Assembly (NCBI RefSeq): GCF_028288185.1
Contig: NZ_JAQBOF010000031.1
Coordinates: forward strand, 62,001-126,000
From: Mucilaginibacter sp.
Lineage (GTDB): Bacteria; Bacteroidota; Bacteroidia; Sphingobacteriales; Sphingobacteriaceae
Direction of reading: 5' to 3'
Length of the DNA: 64,000 bases
Of the stretch, positions 52,628-62,343 are shown piece after piece (the stretch's first letter is position 1; every line of letters starts with the position of its first letter). The notes beneath the pieces were generated by a model that saw nothing but the letters and a program-made list of their open reading frames with translations, made no database searches and had not been told where the DNA came from. The position numbers and the translations under genes were made by a program.

Positions 52628-52701
52628 TGTCATCCTGAGCCTGTCGAAGGATTGCGGGCAAAGGCCATTACGCGCGATCCTTCGACAGGCTCAGGATGAC
52701 A
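52628..52701. repeat. Palindromic repeat family B, right flank of GIY-YIG gene
   Basis: A perfect inverted repeat with 25-base arms (52628-52652 and 52677-52701; arm starts TGTCATCCTGAGCCTGTCG) and a 24-base loop. Confidence 0.9.
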
Positions 52702-52721
52702 GCCCGCATTGTTTATATACC

Positions 52722-54080
52722 CTACGCCGATATGGCATTAATAATATCGTATTGCGTAATGATGGCTATATGGCCTTCATGCTCAACCAATACAGCTATA
52801 TTATCGTTGTTGATCATTGCTGAGATCCTATCTATAGATGTATTAATATCCACAAACGGGAATGGCGCTGTTGCAATCGCTTTTAATGGCTGAGATTTTA
52901 GCGATGGATTTTCCAGCAGCGCGTTCAATATATCGCTTTCTGTGATTTTACCTATAACCATACCGGCCTGCGTAACCGGGATCTGTGATATGTTAAGCGA
53001 CTTGATAGTATTGATAGCTTCTAAAACAGATTTTTCACTGTCTATAGTAACTATCTCCTGGCTTTCTTTTTTGCCGATGATGTCTTTGGCGGTTAGCTTG
53101 CCATCTTTCAGGAAACCACGATCGCGTAGCCAATCATCATTATACATTTTACCCAGGTAACGCGTACCATGATCCGGAAAGATAATAACTACCACATCGC
53201 CCTCTTTAAACTTATCCTTCATTTGCAGCAAGCCCGCCACTGCCGAGCCTGTTGAGTTGCCTACAAAAATACCTTCTTTACGGGCTATCTCGCGGGTCAT
53301 TAGGGCGGCATCTTTATCAGTTACTTTTTCAAAATGGTCTATCAGGTTAAAATCAACGTTGGCTGGTAAAAAATCCTCGCCTATGCCTTCGGTAATGTAT
53401 GGGTAGATTTCGTTCTTATCAAGCTCGCCGGTTTCTTTATACTTTTTAAATACCGAACCATAGGTGTCAATACCTAAGATTTGTACAGACGGCTTTTTTT
53501 CTTTTAAGTATTTAGCGATGCCCGATATAGTACCACCCGTACCAACACCTGCGATAAGGTGAGTTATTTTACCTTCCGTCTGCTCCCAGATCTCGGGGCC
53601 GGTAGATTCATAATGCGCCTGCGAGTTAGACAGGTTATCATACTGGTTAGGCTTCCATGAATTAGGCACCTCGCGCTCTAAGCGGGATGAAACCGAGTAG
53701 TACGAACGTGGGTCTTCCGGGTCGACATTTGTAGGGCAAACAATAACCTCGGCACCAAAGGCACGTAGAGCGTCAAATTTTTCTTTTGATTGCTTATCGG
53801 TACTGGTAAAGATACATTTATAGCCTTTTATAACAGCAGCAATAGCCAGTCCCATACCGGTGTTGCCGGATGTACCTTCAATGATAGTGCCGCCGGGTTT
53901 AAGCTTGCCGCTTTGCTCGGCATCCTCTATCATTTTGAGGGCCATACGGTCCTTTATTGAGTTGCCGGGATTAGTAGTCTCAATTTTAGCTAAAACCGTT
54001 GCCGGAATATCCTTTGCTACTTTATTTAATTTAACCATAGGTGTATTGCCAATGGTTTCTAATATATTGTTATGCCACAT
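52722..54080 (-). CDS. Cystathionine beta-synthase / cysteine synthase with CBS domains
   Basis: 452 residues. Fold-type II PLP enzyme: K43 in NPGNSIKDRMALK binds PLP, EGTSGNTGMGLAIA binds the cofactor phosphate and GVGTGGTISGIAKYL lines the active site. The C-terminal region (about 335-452) holds two CBS domains (SLNISQIPVTQAGMVIGKITESDIL) that in this family sense adenosyl compounds. It makes cystathionine from serine and homocysteine, or cysteine from O-acetylserine; sequence alone does not decide. No other sulfur-metabolism gene is adjacent. Confidence 0.9.
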   Translation of the reverse strand: MWHNNILETIGNTPMVKLNKVAKDIPATVLAKIETTNPGNSIKDRMALKMIEDAEQSGKLKPGGTIIEGTSGNTGMGLAIAAVIKGYKCIFTSTDKQSKEKFDALRAFGAEVIVCPTNVDPEDPRSYYSVSSRLEREVPNSWKPNQYDNLSNSQAHYESTGPEIWEQTEGKITHLIAGVGTGGTISGIAKYLKEKKPSVQILGIDTYGSVFKKYKETGELDKNEIYPYITEGIGEDFLPANVDFNLIDHFEKVTDKDAALMTREIARKEGIFVGNSTGSAVAGLLQMKDKFKEGDVVVIIFPDHGTRYLGKMYNDDWLRDRGFLKDGKLTAKDIIGKKESQEIVTIDSEKSVLEAINTIKSLNISQIPVTQAGMVIGKITESDILNALLENPSLKSQPLKAIATAPFPFVDINTSIDRISAMINNDNIAVLVEHEGHIAIITQYDIINAISA

Positions 54081-54181
54081 GGTGGTAGTTGATTGTGTGA
54101 GTAGTTGCCTTACAAATTTAACTATTAGGTTTTGTTATTGTTCTATTAAGTTTATTTGATTAAGCGAGTTCCGCCAACCAA

Positions 54182-54224
54182 TCAACTTAATCAACTTAAT
54201 CAACTATTCAACTTAATCAACTTA
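54182..54224. repeat. Short tandem repeat, 9-base unit
   Basis: Four full copies of TCAACTTAA with one interruption (TCAACTAT), between the CBS and AMP nucleosidase genes. Confidence 0.75.
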
Positions 54225-55073
54225 AAACCGCAAGTGTTTAACCGTCAGGCCACCGTTAATTAATTGTTTTAATGATTCAATACCAATTTTTAAATGTGTT
54301 TCTACAAACCGGGAGCTAACTTTCGAATCACTTTCGCTGGTTTTAACTCCCTCTGGGATCATTGGTTGGTCTGACACTAGTAACAATGCGCCCGTAGGTA
54401 TTTTGTTAGCAAAACCGCAGGTAAATATGGTTGCCGTTTCCATATCAACGGCCATGGCGCGCAGCTCTTTCAAATAGCTTTTAAACTTTTTATCATGCTC
54501 CCAAACACGGCGGTTTGTGGTGTAGCAGGTACCTGTCCAGTAATCCAAAGAGAAATCGCGGATGGTGGTCGATATCGCTTTCTGCAAAGCAAATGACGGC
54601 AATGCTGGTACTTCGGCTGGTAAATAATCGTTTGATGTACCTTCCCCTCTTATGGCCGCTATCGGCAATATCAGATCGCCTACGTTGTTTTTGCGTTTTA
54701 AGCCACCACATTTACCTAAAAATATAACGGCTTTTGGGTGTATTGCTGTAAGCAGGTCCATTACCGTAGCGGCAACCGAACTACCCATACCAAAATTAAT
54801 AATTGTAATGCCGTTGGCAGTTACACTTTGCATAGGCTTATCAATGCCCATTATTGGGGCATTATCGTTCCACTCAGAAAATAGCTGAATGTATTTTGAG
54901 AAATTGGTCAGGATTATATAATCGCCAAACTCATCTAACGGCCTGCCGGTATAACGTGGCAGCCAGTTAGCCACAATGGCCTCTTTTGTTTTTAGGCCGG
55001 CTTTTACGGGGCTTGACACCTCTTTTACTTTTGGGGTCTCCCCATCCTTTTTTATATTTAATTCTTCATTCAT
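54222..55073 (-). CDS. amn: AMP nucleosidase
   Basis: 283 residues, the short Bacteroidota form without the N-terminal regulatory domain of E. coli Amn. The phosphorylase-fold core shows INFGMGSSVAATVMDLL, FLGKCGGLKRKNNVGDLILP, AVDMETATIFTCGF and LLLVSDQPMIPEG, with the catalytic Asp in SDQP. It splits AMP to adenine and ribose 5-phosphate. The next gene upstream, 90 bases away, is clpX. Confidence 0.9.
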   Translation of the reverse strand: MNEELNIKKDGETPKVKEVSSPVKAGLKTKEAIVANWLPRYTGRPLDEFGDYIILTNFSKYIQLFSEWNDNAPIMGIDKPMQSVTANGITIINFGMGSSVAATVMDLLTAIHPKAVIFLGKCGGLKRKNNVGDLILPIAAIRGEGTSNDYLPAEVPALPSFALQKAISTTIRDFSLDYWTGTCYTTNRRVWEHDKKFKSYLKELRAMAVDMETATIFTCGFANKIPTGALLLVSDQPMIPEGVKTSESDSKVSSRFVETHLKIGIESLKQLINGGLTVKHLRF

Positions 55074-55163
55074 AACCTTTTTATTTTATACAGCAAACCC
55101 CGGCGTTACACCAGGGTTGCAGTTTAATTTATACAAAAATAGCTTTAAGCTATATAGTTGTTG

Positions 55164-56402
55164 TTAAGCCACTTTTAACTTTTTAAGGTCTGATTTTTCA
55201 AATTTCTCATGGGCATAATCTAACGTAACGTTTAATTTCTTGATATCTTTTTTAGATGGGAATTCAAACATCGCGTCTATCATTATAGCCTCACATATAG
55301 AACGTAAACCACGTGCGCCTAATTTAAATTCCATTGCTTTATCAACAATAAATTCAAGCACATCATCTTCAAAATCTAATTTTACGCCTTCGTATTCAAA
55401 CAGTTTTTTGTATTGCTTTAACAACGAGTTTTTAGGCTCTGTTAATATATTGTGTAATGCTTCCCTATCTAATGGATTTAAGTAAGTAAGCACCGGCAAA
55501 CGGCCTATTAACTCTGGTATTAAGCCAAATGATTTCAGATCCTGGGGGGTAATGTATTTGTAAAGGTTTTTCATATCAACCTCGCCATCATTACCTTTTA
55601 GTTTATAACCAACAGTTTGCGTACGTAAGCGGTTAGCAATTTTCTTTTCAATCCCGTCAAAAGCACCGCCGCATATAAACAATATATTACTGGTATTAAC
55701 CGTGATCATTTTTTGATCGGGATGTTTACGGCCGCCTTGTGGTGGTACGTTTACCATAGTGCCTTCCAGTATCTTTAACAAAGCCTGTTGTACACCTTCG
55801 CCGCTTACATCACGTGTGATAGAAGCATTATCGCTTTTACGCGCGATCTTATCAACCTCATCAATATATACGATACCTTTTTCGGCAGTAGCTACGTCAT
55901 AATCTGCAGATTGCAGTAAGCGGGTTAATATGCTTTCCACATCCTCGCCTACATAACCGGCCTCTGTTAATACAGTAGCATCGCAAATACAAAACGGAAC
56001 GTTTAATACTTTAGCCAGCGTTTTAGCCAGTAAGGTTTTACCTGTACCAGTTTCGCCAACCATAATAATGTTTGATTTTTCAATCTCCACCTCATCCTTA
56101 TCAATACGCTGGTTTAAGCGTTTGTAGTGGTTATAAGTAGCAACGGCTAGTATTTTTTTAGCATCATCCTGGCCAATAACATATTGATCAAGGTGGCTTT
56201 TTATTTCGGCTGGTTTTAATATCGCGGGAGCATTTGGCGAGGCTTTTACCTTACGCACTTTTAACTCTTCGGCCAATATCTCGTTAGCCTGGTTAACGCA
56301 TTTATCACAAGTATGTGCATCCAGCCCCGCTATAAGCATCAGTGAGTCTTGCTTGCCTGCTCCGCAAAACGAACACCTTATCTCTTTACTATTTTTATTC
56401 AT
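55164..56402 (-). CDS. clpX: ClpX, ATPase subunit of ClpXP
   Basis: 412 residues. The N-terminal zinc-binding domain has C10-x2-C13 (CSFCG) and CDKC. Walker [16 protein letters not shown], Walker [12 protein letters not shown], the RKSDN loop and pore motif GYVGEDVE are present, with sensor II GARGLRS near the end. It unfolds substrates and feeds them to ClpP, encoded 150 bases upstream on the same strand. Confidence 0.96.
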   Translation of the reverse strand: MNKNSKEIRCSFCGAGKQDSLMLIAGLDAHTCDKCVNQANEILAEELKVRKVKASPNAPAILKPAEIKSHLDQYVIGQDDAKKILAVATYNHYKRLNQRIDKDEVEIEKSNIIMVGETGTGKTLLAKTLAKVLNVPFCICDATVLTEAGYVGEDVESILTRLLQSADYDVATAEKGIVYIDEVDKIARKSDNASITRDVSGEGVQQALLKILEGTMVNVPPQGGRKHPDQKMITVNTSNILFICGGAFDGIEKKIANRLRTQTVGYKLKGNDGEVDMKNLYKYITPQDLKSFGLIPELIGRLPVLTYLNPLDREALHNILTEPKNSLLKQYKKLFEYEGVKLDFEDDVLEFIVDKAMEFKLGARGLRSICEAIMIDAMFEFPSKKDIKKLNVTLDYAHEKFEKSDLKKLKVA

Positions 56403-56549
56403 TGTGATATTACTTGTTAAACAAATTTACTCAATTGGTATGATATATACAAAGTCCAGAAGTTAGACAGTCAGCAAGCCCGAAAGATATAGTCCAATTA
56501 CGAACTTTACTGTCTTTTGGACTTACCGACTAATATTCTAACTATCAAA

Positions 56550-57272
56550 TTACTTCTTTGTTTTATTACCTCTTAATATTTCGTCAATCATACCAAATTC
56601 TTTGGCTTCTTCGGCTATCATCCAGTAGTCACGGTCTGATGCAGAATAAACTTTGTCATATGTTGCACCGCTATGATCAGCAATGATCTGGTATAATTCT
56701 TTTTTCAGTTTAGTAATCTCATGGTAAGATATCTCGATATCAGATTGCTGGCCTTGAGCACCGCCTGATGGCTGGTGGATCATCACCCTTGAGTGTGGTA
56801 ATGCAGCACGTTTACCTTCGGCACCGGCGCAAAGCAATACCGCGCCCATTGATGCAGCCATACCGGTACAAATCGTAGCTACATCATTTGATATTAATTG
56901 CATGGTATCATAAATACCTAAGCCGGCGTAAACAGATCCACCCGGAGAGTTAATGTAAAGCTGGATATCACGTTTTGCATCGGCCGATTGTAGAAATAAT
57001 AACTGCGCCTGGATAACATTAGCGTTCTGATCATATATAGGATCGCCTAGGAAAATAATACGGTCCATCATTAAACGCGAGAACACGTCTAATTGCGAGA
57101 TGTTTAACTGGCGTTCCTCAATAATATAAGGCGTATAGCCCATTGGCGCTATACCGGTTGGCAGGTTTGCCCTGTCAACTCCGGCCATAAATTTATCTAC
57201 GTGCAGGCCGCCAATTCTATGATGTTTAACAGCGTATTTTCTAAATTCGTTTCTATCTGGTATACTGTTCAT
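56550..57272 (-). CDS. clpP: ClpP, ATP-dependent protease proteolytic subunit
   Basis: 240 residues; the extra N-terminal stretch of about 40 residues is typical of Bacteroidota ClpP. The catalytic triad is S141 (GMAASMGA), H166 (MIHQPSGG) and D215 (SDRDYW). It forms the 14-mer degradation chamber with ClpX. The order on the minus strand is tig, clpP, clpX, the classic arrangement. Confidence 0.96.
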   Translation of the reverse strand: MNSIPDRNEFRKYAVKHHRIGGLHVDKFMAGVDRANLPTGIAPMGYTPYIIEERQLNISQLDVFSRLMMDRIIFLGDPIYDQNANVIQAQLLFLQSADAKRDIQLYINSPGGSVYAGLGIYDTMQLISNDVATICTGMAASMGAVLLCAGAEGKRAALPHSRVMIHQPSGGAQGQQSDIEISYHEITKLKKELYQIIADHSGATYDKVYSASDRDYWMIAEEAKEFGMIDEILRGNKTKK

Positions 57273-57378
57273 ATGTTTGTGTTTTTAATCTTTGTAATAC
57301 GAGCGATTGCCCGCGATAAATATAGTTTTTAGTTGAATATAATTTTCAATATAAAGTTTGTGAAAAGTAAAAATAAAC

Positions 57379-57449
57379 AGCCCCGCTAAATCTCCCCCGG
57401 TAGGGGAGACTTTTAAGCCCTACCTACCGGGGAGGGTTTGGGAGGGGCT
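57379..57449. repeat. Palindromic intergenic repeat, family A, copy 3
   Basis: AGCCCCGCTAAATCTCCCCC to GGGAGGGGCT, same layout as 14555-14634, lying downstream of tig. Confidence 0.85.
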
Positions 57450-57450
57450 A

Positions 57451-57485
57451 AAAAAAAAGCACCCATATTAAGTGGATGCTTTTTA
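57451..57485 (-). terminator. Hairpin terminator after tig
   Basis: AAAAAAAGCACCCA and TGGATGCTTTTT arms with one mismatch, 20 bases beyond the tig stop. It separates tig from the clpP-clpX part. Confidence 0.75.
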
Positions 57486-57505
57486 AAATATATTTAAGGG
57501 TTTCC

Positions 57506-58855
57506 TTATTTTACTAACTCTTTAAAGTCATTATAAAAAATATCCTTTTTGTCTAAAGTAATTACGCTCTTAATATAATCTAATGTTTTAAGGGCTTTTA
57601 CTTCGTCAAATACTTTATTAGCATTCTCTTTATTTTGAAGGTATTGTACAGCATATTGTGATAATTGCTCTTCAGCAATTGGCTGCGGACTGTACATTCT
57701 GAATTGCTGATCTAAACTTTGTTTTGCTGCCGCGAAAACTTCTTCGTATTTAATCTCGATGTTGTTTTCTTTAATGATCTTGTTCTCAATTAGTGTCCAT
57801 TTAAGGTTTTGAGCAAAATCTTTATAGCCGCCTTCTAATTCTTCTTCAGTCAATTTCTCGTTAGTAACTTTTAACCAGCGTTTCAAGAAATCATCAGGTA
57901 AATTAAACTGAACTTTTTCTATGCTATAGTTATAGATATCGTTCTGTAATTTACGCTCTGCATCTTGCTGCATCATGCTTTCTAACTCTTCGGTTATTTT
58001 AGCTTTGAAGCCTGCTTCGTCGGTTACTGTACCTTCTCCAAATAATTTATCAAAGAACTCCTGGTTCAAGTCGCTTTCTTCTAAACGATTTACATTTTTA
58101 ACAGTTAAACGGAAGTTTGATTTCAAATCAGCCGCTTCGCTTTCTTCAATGCCTAATATCGCGGCAATTTTTGCAGCATCGTTATTGTAAGCTTTCTGTA
58201 TATCCAGTACTACTTCATCATCCTTTTTTACACCGATAAGCGATTTTTTAATTTTTGCGTCAGCTATCTGTTCTAAACGTACTGATGTTGTATTGGTTAT
58301 TCCATCCTCAAAAACAGAACCATCTGGCGAAAGCTGCGTTAATTGCGCATATAACACATCATCCTCTGCCGATACGTCAGGATTTGTCATTTTGCCATAG
58401 CTTCTGCGGATATTTTTAACACGCTCGGCTAAAGTGGTTTCATCAATTTTTATCACATATTGTGTCAATTTATCTTTTGATGAAAAATCTATATTAAACT
58501 CGGGCGCTAAACCAATTTCGTAATTAAACTCAAAAGCGTCAGCAAAATCCCAGTTATATTCTTGTTTGTCGTCAACCTTAGGTAGCGGCTGGCCTAATAC
58601 TTCTAATTTTTGCTCGGCTATATAATTGTTTAAAGTATCTGATAAAAGGTTGTTTACTTCATCAACCAAAATACTTTTACCATACATTTTCTTTATATGT
58701 GACGGCGGTACCATTCCCGGGCGAAAACCCGGCATTTTTGCTTTTTTAGCGTGGTCTTTTATCGCCTTATCAACACGGCCCTGGTAATCTGCCGGGTCAA
58801 TATTAATTTTTACAACTGCATTCAGGTTATCAATTTTTTCCTGTGTAATATTCAT
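57506..58855 (-). CDS. tig: Trigger factor
   Basis: 449 residues. Ribosome-binding N-terminal domain with the signature GFRPGMVPPSHIKKMYG, a PPIase-like middle (about 155-245, more diverged than in E. coli) and a helical C-terminal chaperone domain. It binds nascent chains at the ribosome exit tunnel. It lies upstream of clpP and clpX. Confidence 0.94.
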   Translation of the reverse strand: MNITQEKIDNLNAVVKINIDPADYQGRVDKAIKDHAKKAKMPGFRPGMVPPSHIKKMYGKSILVDEVNNLLSDTLNNYIAEQKLEVLGQPLPKVDDKQEYNWDFADAFEFNYEIGLAPEFNIDFSSKDKLTQYVIKIDETTLAERVKNIRRSYGKMTNPDVSAEDDVLYAQLTQLSPDGSVFEDGITNTTSVRLEQIADAKIKKSLIGVKKDDEVVLDIQKAYNNDAAKIAAILGIEESEAADLKSNFRLTVKNVNRLEESDLNQEFFDKLFGEGTVTDEAGFKAKITEELESMMQQDAERKLQNDIYNYSIEKVQFNLPDDFLKRWLKVTNEKLTEEELEGGYKDFAQNLKWTLIENKIIKENNIEIKYEEVFAAAKQSLDQQFRMYSPQPIAEEQLSQYAVQYLQNKENANKVFDEVKALKTLDYIKSVITLDKKDIFYNDFKELVK

Positions 58856-59290
58856 CTTTAATGGGTATTTTAATTATTAGTGTCCGCGTTTACAGCTTAG
58901 TTATAATTGGGCTATAAATTTAGAGGCGCAAAAATACTAATTTATTTTTAATTAGCCCACCTCGCTATAATCGGCAACAAAATCAAAACTTAAACAGACA
59001 GAAGTACTATCATTTTAATTACAAAAAACTGACTAATAAGTCTTTTTTTTGTAATTATCCTGTTATAAAAGCAAATTATATATTGAAGGTGCAAACTTTT
59101 AGTTAACAATATCGTAATATTGATGCGTACTTCTTAACAGCCCCCCGTTATCGGTAAGGTACACAATCAAAATCAATCTCCTAATTATTTAAATCAGCAC
59201 CAAACGGCAGGATATTAACCTTCATGAATGTTATCCTATTCTTAAATTTTAACAATCTAATTACCTATAAAACTTAAAACACACTTACTT
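58856..59290. other. Divergent intergenic region
   Basis: 435 bases, AT-rich, between tig and the PKD lipoprotein. It must contain both promoters. TATTTTTG on the minus strand (58936-58929) could be a -7 box for tig. No gene or strong hairpin was seen. Confidence 0.5.
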
Positions 59291-60364
59291 ATGAAACGAT
59301 TATTAAAACCATTGGGACTGATTTTTTGCCTGGGAGCTATAGTTTCCTGCTCAAAACAAAATGTACCTGTAGCTACCGAAACTGTACCTATAAACCCGCT
59401 ATCAGATTACACAATTACGCCCGACCCGGCTGACGGATTTACATTTAAGTTTAATAGCTTAGCTAAAGATTTTACAAAAGTAGAATGGCGCTTTGGAGAC
59501 GATACGTTAGTGACCAGCTTAAGCCCAACCCATACCTATTTAACTACCGGAACGTTTTTAGTAGATCTAAAGACATTTTCAAAAACGGGAGATTATTCGC
59601 ATAAATACGTTGCCGTAAATATAGTTCCGGATAGTGTATTAAAAGTAACTGCCGTAAAAACGGAAGTTTTATACCAGCTCCAGTTTAATGCAAGTATAAA
59701 GGGTAATATTAAATCTGTTTTATGGACCTTTAACGCGGTTGACCCGGTTACAAGCGCTGTAACAACTACTACAAGTACTCAACTATCTCCGCTCCAATCT
59801 TTTGCGTTCGGCAGTTTTAACAACTTTTCGGTAACAGTTACTACAGATAAGGGCAGCGTTGCAACTATCAGCAAGAATGTTACTACTGATGGAATAGCTA
59901 CAGATATTACGCAATCTTACGTAGCTTTCAATTCAACTAACGAAAACACAGATCAAGGCCCTAACGAAGGTTCGCTCAAGTTGGTTGATGGTAATATTGC
60001 AACCAAATTTGGTTTCTATAAACCTTTCCCGGTTCCTGAAACTGCTACGCTTCAATTTGCAGCGCCGGTAACGGTGAAGCTTTATGCAATAGTAAATGGA
60101 AATGATTCAGGCAGTTCACGTGATCCAAACGAATGGTATATAGAGGGCTCGAACGATAACAATACATGGGACGTTCTTGACCATCAATTACTTACCATTG
60201 GTTTCGCTGATTACCTGGTATCCATTGGCCAAAGCGCTACCCAGTATAATAGGTTCTTTTATTATCCAATAGCTAATCCGAAACCTTACCAATATTATAG
60301 GTGGAGAATTGTAAGCACGTTTGCCGGTGCCTTCCAGATAGATGAGTTTAAGTTGTATAAATAA
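59291..60364 (+). CDS. PKD-domain lipoprotein with discoidin-like C-terminal domain
   Basis: 357 residues. The lipobox cysteine is in GAIVSCSKQ. A PKD-type Ig domain (about 35-110) shows VEWRFGDDTLVTS and SPTHTYLTTGTFLV. A second beta domain follows, and about 205-357 resembles an F5/8 type C (discoidin) carbohydrate-binding fold (LVDGNIATKFGFYKPFP, WYIEGSNDNNTWDVL, YYRWRIVSTFAGAFQIDEFKLY). Such proteins sit on the outer membrane and bind glycans. It is not next to SusC/SusD genes here. Confidence 0.82.
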   Translation: MKRLLKPLGLIFCLGAIVSCSKQNVPVATETVPINPLSDYTITPDPADGFTFKFNSLAKDFTKVEWRFGDDTLVTSLSPTHTYLTTGTFLVDLKTFSKTGDYSHKYVAVNIVPDSVLKVTAVKTEVLYQLQFNASIKGNIKSVLWTFNAVDPVTSAVTTTTSTQLSPLQSFAFGSFNNFSVTVTTDKGSVATISKNVTTDGIATDITQSYVAFNSTNENTDQGPNEGSLKLVDGNIATKFGFYKPFPVPETATLQFAAPVTVKLYAIVNGNDSGSSRDPNEWYIEGSNDNNTWDVLDHQLLTIGFADYLVSIGQSATQYNRFFYYPIANPKPYQYYRWRIVSTFAGAFQIDEFKLYK

Positions 60365-60375
60365 TAGACTTTAAT

Positions 60376-60412
60376 TTAACCTGTGTTCGGTGACATGCCG
60401 AACACAGGTTAA
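60376..60412. terminator. Bidirectional hairpin terminator
   Basis: TTAACCTGTGTTCGG and CCGAACACAGGTTAA form a perfect 15-base stem with a 7-base loop, between convergent genes. Confidence 0.8.
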
Positions 60413-60431
60413 TTAAATGCCTCCGACTATA

Positions 60432-61406
60432 TTAATTACTGGCAAATTTAACCACGCTATTTTTAACCGGTTTTAAGGTTCTAAGATAGGTATAAATAGC
60501 ACCCAGTTCATTTTCGCTCATGCCGCCATAGCCCCACCATGGCATAACGGTTTGAAAACCACCCGGCTTAACCGATACTGCGTTTTTACGATCGCTAAAT
60601 GATTTAAATTTTGCAATAAACATTTCTTTTGTCCAACCGCCTATACCGGTGGCCATATCCGGAGTTATATTTGCTGATTTTACGGTACCTCCGTTTATTT
60701 TAAATGGCCTGCCGCCTGCAAATTCAAGCCCCGGCAATAGTGTACCCTTATCGTCCTGCGAGTGACATTCCATACAAGCACTTGACTGCACCATGTAAGC
60801 GCCAAATTTTAAGGTGTCTTTAACATCAGGCTTGGTTCCTAATTCAGCCTTTTTTGGCATGGTATGCACAATTATATTCAGCGGGAAATCAAGCTTTGAT
60901 TGTGGATAATCGGCTTTTATAGGTTTAAGCGAACGTATATAAGCAATAACGTCATAAATATCTTCGCGGTCAAGTTTCGAATAATACGGCCATGGCATCA
61001 GCGGGAATATAGCGTTTCCATTTTTTCTTTGCCCGGTTACGATTGCTCTAAACAATTCGCCGTCTGTCCAATTAACCAATTTGTATGGTGTAATATTGGG
61101 CACATAAACTTCGCCCGGGAAACCTGCTCCTGCCTGGTCAAATAACTCGCCACCACCACCAAGCGTAGTGGTATCAATAGGTCCGCCCAATTTAGTCCAA
61201 TCGCGTTTTGAGTGGCAATCAACACATGCCAAGACATTATATGCTAGGTATTTACCATGCGAAATTCGTTGCGGAGTTATATCTACTTTAATATTTTCGG
61301 GGTCGCCTACATTAGGTAAGGCAAAGGTTACATAGGCTGCACCGCCAATTATTATTACAACTATAGCTATTGCCAGGTAAGCAACAATTTTAATTACTTT
61401 TTTCAT
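60432..61406 (-). CDS. Diheme cytochrome c, membrane-anchored
   Basis: 324 residues with an N-terminal membrane helix (VAYLAIAIVVIIIGGAAYV). Two heme c sites are present, CVDCH (near residue 62) and CMECH (near 210), each in a cytochrome c domain with conserved Met-containing loops (LMPWPYYSKL, VMPWWGYGGM). It is a periplasmic electron carrier, of the kind often paired with alcohol or sugar dehydrogenases; its partner is not adjacent. Confidence 0.9.
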   Translation of the reverse strand: MKKVIKIVAYLAIAIVVIIIGGAAYVTFALPNVGDPENIKVDITPQRISHGKYLAYNVLACVDCHSKRDWTKLGGPIDTTTLGGGGELFDQAGAGFPGEVYVPNITPYKLVNWTDGELFRAIVTGQRKNGNAIFPLMPWPYYSKLDREDIYDVIAYIRSLKPIKADYPQSKLDFPLNIIVHTMPKKAELGTKPDVKDTLKFGAYMVQSSACMECHSQDDKGTLLPGLEFAGGRPFKINGGTVKSANITPDMATGIGGWTKEMFIAKFKSFSDRKNAVSVKPGGFQTVMPWWGYGGMSENELGAIYTYLRTLKPVKNSVVKFASN

Positions 61407-61465
61407 AATGTGTGATAAGATTTAATTGCGGGAAAAGCCTAAATAAACATCCCCCTATTTTTAAT

Positions 61466-62194
61466 TTAATTAACTTTTGTTATTGATGAAGCACCCGATT
61501 TTTCATTTTTAATACTGGTTGGGTTGCCTTTATATTTTATAACCGATGCGCCGCTACTGTTTACCGTTAAATCATGCAATACATTAATTTCGCATTCGCT
61601 GGCACCTTGGGTTGTAATGCTGTAGTTGCCTACAACAAAATCAAACGCATGTACTTTGCCTCCGCCATTTAGGTCGATAGTATGCGAGGTTGCCTGGCCC
61701 TTTAAAGCAATTTCTGTTGCACCATTAGCTTCGGTATTAACGTTAGCCGCATCCAAATCAATGTTTACTTTGGTTGCGCCTGCCAGGTCAAGGTGAATAT
61801 CTTTAGCAACTATTTTCCCGGTTGATGTAATATTAATAGCACCCAATGCTTTGATATCATTAAGGTTATGCACGCCGATAGTGACGGTCAGATCACCACT
61901 ACTGCTGCAAATGTTTTTTCCATCGGTTGATATGCGTAGTTTATCACCATCTATTTCAGTTTTAATAATCTTCAATAAATTATCATCAGCAGCAACTGAT
62001 ACGGTTAATGAGCTGTCTTGCTTTAAAACAACATCAAACGCTCCTGATATATCCAGCTTTTTAAAGTCGGTTACTTTTCTATTCTCAGTAATCCAATGGC
62101 CCGAGCCACGCTCGCATCTCATCCTGCACGATGACAATGCTAATAATGAAATACCGGCAATTACAGTTAATATGGTTAAGTAAGATTTTTTCAT
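61466..62194 (-). CDS. GIN-domain (DUF2807) lipoprotein
   Basis: 242 residues with a lipobox cysteine in LLALSSC. The body is a right-handed beta-helix-like GIN domain with FKKLDISGAFDVVLKQ and repeated short beta units (INITSTGKIVAKDIHLDLAGATKVNI). Very common in Bacteroidota; role unknown, probably envelope adhesion or stress. Followed upstream by a related protein. Confidence 0.87.
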   Translation of the reverse strand: MKKSYLTILTVIAGISLLALSSCRMRCERGSGHWITENRKVTDFKKLDISGAFDVVLKQDSSLTVSVAADDNLLKIIKTEIDGDKLRISTDGKNICSSSGDLTVTIGVHNLNDIKALGAINITSTGKIVAKDIHLDLAGATKVNIDLDAANVNTEANGATEIALKGQATSHTIDLNGGGKVHAFDFVVGNYSITTQGASECEINVLHDLTVNSSGASVIKYKGNPTSIKNEKSGASSITKVN

Positions 62195-62276
62195 GGCGTT
62201 TTTTTTGTTTAGATGAGCGCTAATTACTTTAGGTATTGCTTATTAGACTACTAATTGTTAATTGAAGTTACAAAAA

Positions 62277-62304
62277 AAACCGGGAGTAAATTAGCTCCCG
62301 GTTT
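62277..62304 (-). terminator. Rho-independent terminator between GIN-domain genes
   Basis: AAACCGGGAG and CTCCCGGTTT with an 8-base loop; on the minus strand it is followed by a run of T. It ends the transcript of the 62344 gene. Confidence 0.85.
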
Positions 62305-62343
62305 AAATAATATATAGTGAACTTTTGCAAAAGTGTGCTTAGG

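Noticed and set aside
52608..52661. 18-residue upstream extension of the GIY-YIG protein
   Set aside because: It is encoded partly by the flanking repeat (LRQAQDD is a typical repeat translation); the domain begins at the ATG at 52607.
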